A stretch of DNA of 5,292 nt from an uncultured Lachnospiraceae bacterium (GTDB lineage Bacteria > Bacillota > Clostridia > Lachnospirales > Lachnospiraceae): NCBI GenBank assembly GCA_937901625.1, contig CALDIE010000129.1:1-5292 (forward strand), written 5' to 3'. A program made the position numbers and the translations under genes. The notes below the pieces were generated by a model that had not been told where the DNA came from, made no database searches, and saw only the letters and a list, made by a program, of their open reading frames with translations. Positions 1 through 4,634 of the stretch are shown here, piece after piece (the stretch's first letter is position 1; each line of letters opens with the position of its first letter).

Positions 1-15
1 ATAACTAGTCTTTTC

Positions 16-873
16 CTACACCAGTTTGAGGCCTAACGACTGCTCTGCATCTCCGGTGGAAGTTTCCAGTTTGCTGCAATATCCTTGGAGCAGAGGAAGG
101 GAGATCATAGGAAGATCATCCTTCTTCTTTAAGAAGTTGCCCATGCCCTCTCTCTGATCTTCGCTTTCGAAGCAATCACCAAAGAGCTTCTCTTCGATCG
201 CAACGCCCTCATCGATGGAAACCTGCGTGCCCTCGTTGATGGCCTTCTTGCAGTTGCGGACAGCGATCGGTGCCTGACGGACGATGGTCTCCGCCATCTT
301 CTTAGCGGCGTCCAAAAGCTCTGCCTGAGGATATACGGCGTTAACCAGACCGATGCGGTACGCCTCGTCTGCCTTGATGTTTCTTGCGGTAAAGATCATC
401 TGCTTAGCCATGCCTGCGCCAACCAGTCTTGCCAGACGCTGGGTTCCGCCAAAGCCCGGGGTGATCCCGAGGCCTACCTCCGGCTGTCCGAACATAGCGT
501 TGTCGGAGCAGATACGGATATCACAGCTCATAGCGATCTCGCAGCCGCCGCCAAGAGCAAAGCCGTTTACTGCGGCGATCACGGGGATCGGGAACTTCTC
601 GATCTTTAAGAATACGTCATTTCCTTTCTTACCGAATGCTTCGCCTTCCTGCTTGCTTAAAGTGCTCATCTCTCCGATGTCGGCTCCGGCTACAAAAGAC
701 TTCTCGCCCGCGCCTGTTAAGATCAGGCAACGTACCTCATCTACATTTACGGCATCCAGTGTGGCGTCCAGTTCATCCAGAACCTGGGAATTAAGAGCGT
801 TCAATGCTCTCTCACGGTTGATGGTGATGATGCCGACCTTGTCGATCTGCTCATATAAAATAAATTCTGCCAT
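16..873 (-). CDS. crt: 3-hydroxybutyryl-CoA dehydratase (crotonase), with an unusual C-terminal tail
   Basis: This is an enoyl-CoA hydratase/isomerase-family enzyme expected to dehydrate 3-hydroxybutyryl-CoA to crotonyl-CoA in the cytoplasmic butyrate pathway. Seen in the 285-residue product: the oxyanion-hole region VAGADI (61-66) and GGGCE (108-112), the two catalytic acids E112 and E132 (QPEVGLG) spaced 20 apart as in crotonases, and ITPGFGGTQR (137-146). The text is very close to clostridial Crt as I remember it. The start is supported by AAGGA (880-884), 6 nt before the ATG. It lies 181 bp downstream of thl on the same strand, the thl-crt order of Lachnospiraceae butyrate operons; hbd is expected beyond base 1. 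Oddity: family members end near residue 260, usually soon after the helix here at EGMGNFLKKK (242-251), but this frame runs 34 residues further to TAG. That could be natural read-through into former intergenic DNA or a sequence error. The function call is firm; the last 25 or so residues are not. Confidence 0.93.
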   Translation of the reverse strand: MAEFILYEQIDKVGIITINRERALNALNSQVLDELDATLDAVNVDEVRCLILTGAGEKSFVAGADIGEMSTLSKQEGEAFGKKGNDVFLKIEKFPIPVIAAVNGFALGGGCEIAMSCDIRICSDNAMFGQPEVGLGITPGFGGTQRLARLVGAGMAKQMIFTARNIKADEAYRIGLVNAVYPQAELLDAAKKMAETIVRQAPIAVRNCKKAINEGTQVSIDEGVAIEEKLFGDCFESEDQREGMGNFLKKKDDLPMISLPLLQGYCSKLETSTGDAEQSLGLKLV

Positions 874-975
874 TTTTTATCCTTTCCGTACGATACCCTT
901 TCTTAAGGAGTGCCATACCCCGATGTACATTCACATCTGTCTGCCGCTCCTTACTGCGGTATCTGTGCATACAAA

Positions 976-1041
976 ACAGCCCAGGGGCGCATGCGCCTCT
1001 CTTTATTCAAAGAGAAGCGCACTCCCACGCCTGTGGGCTGT
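976..1041 (-). terminator. Large near-palindromic hairpin between thl and crt (partial terminator or processing site)
   Basis: A 66-nt inverted structure starts 14 nt after the thl stop. The outer arms 976-983 and 1034-1041 are an exact 8-bp match. A middle part pairs 985-989 with 1028-1032. The inner stem pairs 992-1004 with 1009-1021, with one C/A mismatch and a 4-nt loop. On the coding strand it is followed by TTTTG, a short U-run. It could end part of the thl transcripts, or stabilise or process the thl-crt mRNA so that thiolase is made in larger amounts than Crt. The structure is seen; its function is inferred. Confidence 0.6.
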
Positions 1042-1054
1042 CTTCGATATTATT

Positions 1055-2257
1055 TTAGTCTTCGTATCTCTCAACGATGGTAGCACATCCCATTCCGCCG
1101 CCGATGCACAGGGTAGCCAGACCCTTCTTTGCTCCCTTTGCTTCCATCTCGTGAAGGAGAGTAACAAGGATACGCGCGCCGGATGCTCCAACGGGATGAC
1201 CGAGCGCGATTGCGCCGCCGTTCGGGTTCAACTGCTTGTCAACGTCGATTCCAAGATCCTTACCAACAGCTACGGACTGTGCGGCGAATGCCTCGTTTGC
1301 CTCGATGATATCGAAGTCTTCAATCCTGTAACCACATTTATCCATTGCCTTCCTGGTAGCTGCAACAGGACCGATACCCATTACTTCGGGACGAACGCCT
1401 GCAAGAGCGCCTGCCACGAAAGTAGCCATAGGCTTAACACCTAACTCCTTAGCCTTCTCTTCACTCATAACAACGATGGCTGCCGCGCCGTCGTTGATAC
1501 CGGAAGCGTTACCTGCGGTAACCACTCCGTCGGGATTTAACGGACGAAGCTTTGCAAGGCTCTCAGCGGTTGTTCCGGGGCGAGGACCCTCATCCTTGTT
1601 GAAGATCACGGTTTCCTTCTTCTTCTTGATCTCAACGGGAACGATCTCCTTATCGAATGCACCGGATTCCTGTGCCGCGATCGCCTTCTGCTGGCTCTTT
1701 GCCGCGAACTCGTCGAGCTCCTCTCTTGTAAGTCCCCACTCCTTGGCAACATTGTCAGCGGTTGTGATCATATGGTAATCGTTGAACGCATCCCACAAAG
1801 CATCCTTAACCATGGTGTCAACCAGACCACCCTGACTCTGTGAAGGCCACATCATGCGATAACCATAACGGCCGTTGGGGATTGCGAACGGAGCCATGGA
1901 CATATTCTCCATACCACCTGCTACAACGATGTCCGCATCTCCCGCAGCGATCATCTGCGCCGCCATATTTACGCAGTTCAGACCGGATCCGCATACTACA
2001 TTGACGGTAACAGCGGGAACTTCGATGGGAAGTCCTGCTCCGATCGATGCCTGACGAGCAACGTTCTGACCCTGGCCTGCCTGGATTACGCATCCCATAT
2101 AGACATGATCAACATCCTCCGGCTTAACCCCTGCACGATCCAATGCCTCTTTGATAACGATAGATCCCAGCTTTGCAGCGGGAGTCGTGGAGAGGCTTCC
2201 ACCCATTGTGCCGATTGCCGTACGGCAAGCACCTGCCAAAACGATTTTCTTTGCCAT
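1055..2257 (-). CDS. thl: Acetyl-CoA C-acetyltransferase (thiolase)
   Basis: This is a biosynthetic thiolase that condenses two acetyl-CoA to acetoacetyl-CoA, the first step of butyrate formation, in the cytoplasm. The 400-residue product has the full family length. Seen: the nucleophile C89 in NVVCGSGLNCV, the NEAF motif at 321-324 (N of the oxyanion hole), GHPVGASGAR with H354, and CIGGGMGCA with the proton-shuttling C384. These correspond to the Cys/Asn/His/Cys set of well-studied thiolases. The start is firm: GGAGG at 2265-2269, 7 nt before the ATG. Two promoter-like sequences and a cre-like site lie upstream, so thl is probably the first gene of its transcript. crt follows after a 181-bp gap that holds a large hairpin. 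No frame damage is visible. The exact symbol (thl, thlA or atoB) is a naming choice. Confidence 0.97.
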   Translation of the reverse strand: MAKKIVLAGACRTAIGTMGGSLSTTPAAKLGSIVIKEALDRAGVKPEDVDHVYMGCVIQAGQGQNVARQASIGAGLPIEVPAVTVNVVCGSGLNCVNMAAQMIAAGDADIVVAGGMENMSMAPFAIPNGRYGYRMMWPSQSQGGLVDTMVKDALWDAFNDYHMITTADNVAKEWGLTREELDEFAAKSQQKAIAAQESGAFDKEIVPVEIKKKKETVIFNKDEGPRPGTTAESLAKLRPLNPDGVVTAGNASGINDGAAAIVVMSEEKAKELGVKPMATFVAGALAGVRPEVMGIGPVAATRKAMDKCGYRIEDFDIIEANEAFAAQSVAVGKDLGIDVDKQLNPNGGAIALGHPVGASGARILVTLLHEMEAKGAKKGLATLCIGGGMGCATIVERYED

Positions 2258-2264
2258 TTTGTTT

Positions 2265-2309
2265 CCTCCGTAAAATATAAATTATATGTTTCCCGGTAAT
2301 GACTCTCAA
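2265..2309 (-). promoter_or_regulatory. Proximal thl promoter and ribosome binding site
   Basis: On the minus strand TTGAGA (2309-2304) and TATAAT (2286-2281) are separated by exactly 17 nt. This is one mismatch from the sigma-A consensus. The predicted start lies near 2274, giving a leader of only about 17 nt that carries GGAGG (2269-2265). It is the best-matching promoter in the region. Confidence 0.7.
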
Positions 2310-2335
2310 GTAACAACCGCCACCACCGTTTTCCT

Positions 2336-2364
2336 ATTTTATCATAGCAATTTTTCTTTTGCAA
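2336..2364 (-). promoter_or_regulatory. Distal thl promoter candidate
   Basis: TTGCAA (2364-2359) and TAAAAT (2341-2336) are separated by 17 nt on the minus strand, placing a start near 2329, about 72 nt upstream of the thl ATG. It is a weaker match than the proximal promoter. The sequence between the two promoters contains no frame of note. Confidence 0.45.
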
Positions 2365-2379
2365 CGGCTTGAGAGGTTG

Positions 2380-2393
2380 TGGAAACGCTTACA
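2380..2393. promoter_or_regulatory. cre-like operator (CcpA catabolite control) upstream of thl
   Basis: TGGAAACGCTTACA followed by T matches the Bacillus cre consensus WTGNNARCGNWWWCAW at every position except the first W; the other strand also matches well. The centre lies about 57 bp upstream of the distal promoter start and about 112 bp upstream of the proximal one. That is a position where CcpA more often activates than blocks. It would link thl-crt expression to sugar supply. Other LacI-family regulators bind similar sequences. Confidence 0.5.
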
Positions 2394-2423
2394 TTTCGGG
2401 GGGGTTGAGGGTTTTTGCAATGT

Positions 2424-2439
2424 TTTTTGTATACAAAAA
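2424..2439. promoter_or_regulatory. Perfect 16-bp palindrome, possible operator
   Basis: TTTTTGTATACAAAAA is a perfect palindrome lying upstream of the cre-like site. A TGTATACA core is the kind of sequence bound by some GntR-type dimeric repressors, but no regulator gene is in the window. Its left part overlaps the U-run of the terminator at 2434-2459, so part of its symmetry may come from terminator function. Confidence 0.3.
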
Positions 2440-2459
2440 TGCGGTGGGATGACCACTGC
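2434..2459 (-). terminator. Intrinsic terminator after the GGDEF remnant
   Basis: On the minus strand GCAGTGG (2459-2453) pairs with CCACCGC (2447-2441), with one A/C mismatch and a 5-nt loop, followed by ATTTTTG. It sits 13 nt after the TGA of the GGDEF-like fragment, as expected for that gene's own terminator. It also insulates thl from upstream transcription. Confidence 0.5.
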
Positions 2460-2472
2460 TGTTTAACAGGTT

Positions 2473-2520
2473 TCAAAGGAACGTTACCACACGGTTCTTA
2501 CCGTTCTTCTTGCCATAGTA
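2473..2520 (-). pseudogene. 3' end remnant of a GGDEF (diguanylate cyclase) gene
   Basis: The minus strand reads YYGKKNGKNRVVTFL and then TGA. This fits the closing helix and strand of GGDEF domains, which typically end ALYxAKxxGKNRVxxF. One codon upstream (L) the frame meets three stops in a row, and no other frame there continues a GGDEF domain, so only about 15 codons are left. A terminator-like hairpin follows 13 nt after the stop, as for a genuine gene end. GGDEF proteins make c-di-GMP, and a c-di-GMP riboswitch lies about 1.1 kb away in the same orientation. The reading frame is seen; identity rests on a short motif and could be chance, but the match is dense. The fragment is too short to be active. 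Confidence 0.45.
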
Positions 2521-2621
2521 TAGCTATTATTACCCTCGCTTTTCCTGATTATATGGCCATCGGCAGGCTATGGACACTTTCGGAAAGACCTTGAACGAAA
2601 AACGGCTCCACATATTTCCTT

Positions 2622-2656
2622 GTAAAACGAAGGAAAGGGAGTTTTCACTCCCTTTC
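2622..2656 (-). terminator. Strong hairpin terminator downstream of the pilin region
   Basis: A perfect 10-bp stem pairs 2656-2647 with 2642-2633. On the minus strand its loop is GAAA, a stable GNRA tetraloop, and the stem is followed by CTTCGTTTTAC. On the plus strand the stem is followed by a C/T-rich run, but there is no plus-strand gene to terminate. It most likely ends pilin transcription. Bases 2521-2621, between it and the GGDEF remnant, show no gene, promoter or repeat that I can support. Confidence 0.6.
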
Positions 2657-2692
2657 TTTCCTCCGCAGCCGACGATCAATCCATGCCCAAAA

Positions 2693-2732
2693 CATGATCC
2701 CGTCTTTCCGCGAAAGGCACCGGGTGATCATG
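2693..2732 (-). repeat. Imperfect hairpin just after the restored pilin stop
   Basis: CATGATC (2693-2699) pairs with GATCATG (2726-2732). Inside, CTTTC (2704-2708) pairs with GAAAG (2712-2716), with bulges between. On the minus strand it starts 30 nt after the restored pilin stop and is followed by TTTTG. It may be a mRNA 3'-end structure or a weak terminator. Confidence 0.35.
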
Positions 2733-2762
2733 AAACAAATTTCTCTGTTTCGAACTCATACA

Positions 2763-2890
2763 TCACCTATATCGAATCGGCGCGGCGGTACCGTAATATC
2801 TGGAATCCGGATCCGGGTATAGTCTGTAGTACAATCCCCAGGTAGTCGGATCTCCGATCCAGACCTCCACATTCCCGTTGTCTACGCGCC
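2763..2890 (-). pseudogene. Out-of-frame C-terminal part of the pilin
   Basis: After the pilin frame stops at 2891, a neighbouring frame continues with clearly protein-like sequence: MHVVRRVDNG, then NVEVWIGDPTTWGLYYRLYP, ending at TGA (2765-2763). Tyr, Trp and Gly-Asp-Pro richness of this kind fits the C-terminal beta region of Gram-positive pilins. One extra G in the run at 2919-2924 joins it to the upstream frame and gives a 196-residue pilin. The terminator-like hairpins begin only after this second stop, which supports 2763 as the original gene end. Confidence 0.65.
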
Positions 2891-3352
2891 TTACAACATG
2901 CATTCTCCCGAATTTATACCCCCCTGTGACTTGGTATAATTGATATGAACAGTCGCGCTCCCAAGTTCATCGATCAGCGCATTGGTAAAATCGGTTCCTT
3001 CATTCTTGCCATTTCGAATCTGACTATGATTGTAATCATTTCGAATATCGCATACATTATCTACTTTGTAAGTGTTCCCCTGCTCGTCCGTAACGTTAAA
3101 GATCAAACGGCTTCCCTTTATACAATTGTTCCATGAATTCCTCGCAACCTCATCCAGGATCATCCTTCTTTCCGCTGCCTGGCCAATTACACTGGCCGTT
3201 TGAACATCGCTGGTCTTGTTCGCTTTATCAATATACTTGATCAGATTTGGTGCTATGACCGATGTCAATATTGCCATGATAGCAATTACGATTATCAGTT
3301 CCACCAGGGAAAAACCCGAGTTTCGAATTACATCATTCCTCTCCTTCTTCAT
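2891..3352 (-). CDS. Type IV pilin-like protein, C-terminus frameshifted
   Basis: This is a prepilin expected to be processed by a prepilin peptidase and assembled into a type IV pilus or pseudopilus at the membrane. Seen: a 13-residue positively charged leader ending in G13, then FSLVELIIVIAIMAIL with Phe at +1 and Glu at +5, the classic N-methylation/cleavage motif and hydrophobic helix. A soluble part with C77 and C101 (possible disulfide) follows. The start at 3352 is preferred over an in-frame ATG at 3382 because AAGGTGG lies just before it and the leader is then of normal length. The frame ends at 153 residues, eight residues after a six-G run (2919-2924); the expected remainder continues in another frame to 2763. 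A c-di-GMP-I riboswitch and terminator lie 0.3 kb upstream, so expression is probably set by c-di-GMP. No pilus assembly genes are in the window. Whether this copy is functional is uncertain. Confidence 0.85.
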   Translation of the reverse strand: MKKERNDVIRNSGFSLVELIIVIAIMAILTSVIAPNLIKYIDKANKTSDVQTASVIGQAAERRMILDEVARNSWNNCIKGSRLIFNVTDEQGNTYKVDNVCDIRNDYNHSQIRNGKNEGTDFTNALIDELGSATVHINYTKSQGGINSGECML

Positions 3353-3356
3353 AGTG

Positions 3357-3572
3357 TCACCCACCTTCTTCTGTAACTGCATATATTACATCACTACCTG
3401 CCTTACCATGAGAAAACGCCGGAGTCTTCAAAAGAAAAGTCTCCAAATCCGCTTTCCGCCCGGAAAGCAATAACCTCTCTGTTTCTTCTTTTTCCGATAC
3501 CTGAATATAAATGGTGTCGGGGGCAAAATTGTGACCCGCAAAACACGAACAAACAGCACCATTGTGCGGATT
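3357..3572 (-). pseudogene. Start-less open frame ending 4 bp before the pilin (possible 5'-truncated gene)
   Basis: A 71-codon open frame runs from a stop at 3573-3575 to TGA at 3359-3357, leaving 4 bp before the pilin ATG, the spacing of translationally coupled genes. The text looks coded: PDTIYIQVSEKEETERLLL in the middle and SDVIYAVTEEGG at the end. It contains no ATG or GTG and no upstream ribosome binding site, and it begins 30 nt after the riboswitch terminator. A good reading is the 3' end of a gene, perhaps another pilin, whose 5' part was lost when it came next to the riboswitch. A 44-codon ATG frame overlaps it in another phase (from 3562) but has no ribosome binding site and an odd composition. 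I do not recognise the family. Confidence 0.35.
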
Positions 3573-3604
3573 TTAAGTGTTTCGGAATTGCTACGTTTTT
3601 AAAA

Positions 3605-3640
3605 AACAAAAATCCACCTTGCCAACAAGGCAAAGTGGAT
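3605..3640 (-). terminator. Riboswitch-linked intrinsic terminator
   Basis: On the minus strand a 12-bp stem (3640-3629 with 3623-3612, one G-U pair, 5-nt loop TTGTT) is followed by TTTTTG and six more T. It stands 11 nt after the riboswitch aptamer and before the pilin, the usual place for a transcription-control expression platform. Confidence 0.9.
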
Positions 3641-3651
3641 CAGTTTACCGT

Positions 3652-3733
3652 TAGTCGCAACCGGCTGCCATCCCTCATCAGGTACAGGCCCTATGGCTTT
3701 GCGTCACAGAATTTCTTCTGCTTTGCCCTTAAA
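3652..3733 (-). ncRNA. Cyclic di-GMP-I (GEMM-I) riboswitch aptamer
   Basis: The minus strand carries the class I c-di-GMP aptamer hallmarks in order. GGGCAAAG comes first, then a stem CAGAA/TTCTG capped by the GNRA tetraloop GAAA. Next come the highly conserved GACGCAAAGCC, a second arm with the tetraloop-receptor side, and the closing GATGGCAGCCGGTTGC. A strong terminator follows at once, so it should sense the second messenger and decide whether transcription continues into the pilin region. In C. difficile and other Firmicutes c-di-GMP riboswitches control flagella and type IV pili, which fits this context. No clear promoter was found upstream of it, though one must lie between about 3740 and 3800. 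Confidence 0.92.
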
Positions 3734-4048
3734 TATTCATTTATCTGGTAGCGGGAAGGATACCTCCCCATACTTTTTCATTGCGGTGATATATGATGGC
3801 AGAACCATACCCTTGTGTAACACAGGTGTCACTTCATGATATATGACACCATGTATCCTGCTTCGTGATTTATGACACTGTGTATCTTGCTTCGTGATTT
3901 ATGCACCGTGTATCCTGCTTCGTGATATATGCACCATGTATCCTGCTTCGTGATATATGGCGCCAACATCACAATCTGCGTCGCGCCATGTTTCATAACA
4001 GCAGAACTACCATCTGTGTGCCGGATGCCGTGAACCTGTCCTTTCAGA
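3734..4048. other. Non-coding stretch between hpf and the riboswitch
   Basis: I see no supported gene here. It holds the tandem repeats (listed separately), a GGGAAGG/CCTCCC hairpin at 3753-3768, a TGTGT/ACACA mini-hairpin near 3814-3824, a 7-bp inverted repeat ATGGCGC (3957-3963) with GCGCCAT (3983-3989), and two copies of GCAGAAC (3799-3805, 4001-4007). The riboswitch promoter should lie at its left end but matches no consensus clearly. Confidence 0.5.
3835..3960. repeat. Tandem 28-29 bp repeat array, four full copies and one partial
   Basis: Copies lie at 3835-3863 (29 bp), 3864-3892 (29), 3893-3920 (28) and 3921-3948 (28), with a partial copy at 3949-3960. All end in TGCTT; copies two to five begin CGTGAT and copy one begins CATGAT. 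Each full unit holds an imperfect palindrome, GATATATG then 3-4 bases then CATGTATC, best in copies one and four. A further GTGATATATG stands at 3786-3795. Repeats are back to back without unique spacers, so this is not a CRISPR array. The pattern is that of a minisatellite or an array of protein-binding or hairpin units; function unknown. Confidence 0.85.
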
Positions 4049-4081
4049 AATGTGACAGTAGGTACGTCCCCGTGTCACATT
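4049..4081. repeat. REP-like palindrome overlapping the hpf stop codon
   Basis: AATGTGACA (4049-4057) and TGTCACATT (4073-4081) are a perfect 9-bp inverted pair around a 15-nt loop containing GGTACGTCCCCG. The right arm overlaps the hpf stop codon. From memory, very similar GTGACACGGGGACGTACC palindromes are scattered through many clostridial genomes and resemble repetitive extragenic palindromes. As the hpf 3' end it could protect or terminate the mRNA, but only ATTTC follows on the minus strand, a poor U-run. Confidence 0.6.
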
Positions 4082-4607
4082 AGTCTTCGGGCTCGATCAG
4101 ACCGTAGGTGTTGCCTTTTCTCTTGTAGACGACATTGATCTGGTCTGTCTCCGCATTGTTAAATACAAAGAAGCTGTGCCCTAAGAGTTCCATCTGTACG
4201 CATGCGTCTTCGGGATACATGGGCTTGATGTCAAACTTCTTGGTGCGGACGATCTTGATCTCCTCCTCGTCCATATAGTCTTTCTCGAGATACTCTTTCT
4301 TAAAGTAACCGCCCTCCTGATGCTGGTCGGTCAACTTGGTCTTATACTTCTTTAACTGACGTTCGATGATCTCCTCTACAAGGTCGATAGAGATATACAT
4401 ATCGTTGCTCACCTGCTCAGAGCGGATGATATTTCCCTTTACGGGAATTGTAACCTCAATCTTCTGACGATCCTTTTCAACGCTGAGCGTCACTCTTACT
4501 TCCGTATCCTCGGTAAAATACCTCTCTAACTTACCGATCTTCTCCCTGACTGCGGCTTCCAAACCTTCCGTTACTTCAATATTCTTTCCTAAAATGATGA
4601 ATTTCAT
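4080..4607 (-). CDS. hpf: Ribosome hibernation promoting factor, long form
   Basis: This protein binds the 30S decoding region and joins two 70S ribosomes into inactive 100S dimers in starvation or stationary phase. The 175-residue length is that of the long form of Firmicutes. Seen: an N-terminal S30AE-type domain (about 1-95) beginning MKFIILGKNIEVTEGL, with the basic stretch ERQLKKYKTKL (82-92). An acidic linker (about 96-116) follows, then the C-terminal dimerisation domain (about 118-172) with KKFDIKPMYPEDACVQMELL and FFVFNNAETDQINVVYKRKG. GGAGGG at 4615-4620 lies 7 nt before the ATG. It stands alone between a terminator upstream and repeats downstream, with its own promoter and a structured leader that may control it. 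Confidence 0.97.
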   Translation of the reverse strand: MKFIILGKNIEVTEGLEAAVREKIGKLERYFTEDTEVRVTLSVEKDRQKIEVTIPVKGNIIRSEQVSNDMYISIDLVEEIIERQLKKYKTKLTDQHQEGGYFKKEYLEKDYMDEEEIKIVRTKKFDIKPMYPEDACVQMELLGHSFFVFNNAETDQINVVYKRKGNTYGLIEPED

Positions 4608-4634
4608 GACTCTGCCCTCCGTATATTGGGTTTA

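Noticed and set aside
353..1444. 363-codon plus-strand frame across crt and thl
   Set aside because: It is the mirror of two clearly identified minus-strand genes, has no recognisable domain and crosses the intergenic hairpin.
2570..2845. 91-codon plus-strand frame downstream of the pilin
   Set aside because: It lies opposite the pilin C-terminal frame and two terminator-like hairpins, has no ribosome binding site, and its composition is not protein-like.
3353..3382. Upstream ATG at 3382 as the pilin start
   Set aside because: It would give a 23-residue leader and has only a weak ribosome binding site; the ATG at 3352 has AAGGTGG upstream and a normal prepilin leader.
3451..3468. Perfect GCTTTCCG/CGGAAAGC hairpin in the pilin leader
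   Set aside because: It falls inside the coding-like frame 3357-3572 (LSGRKA) and has no U-run, so it is probably incidental.
3403..3633. 76-codon minus-strand frame starting MPCWQGG
   Set aside because: Its start lies inside the riboswitch terminator stem; the neighbouring frame ending at 3357 reads far more like protein.
3835..3960. Repeat array considered as CRISPR
   Set aside because: The units are contiguous with no unique spacers and there are no cas genes.
3901..4083. 60-codon plus-strand frame through the repeats
   Set aside because: It is formed by the tandem repeat itself, has no ribosome binding site, and ends at the palindrome.
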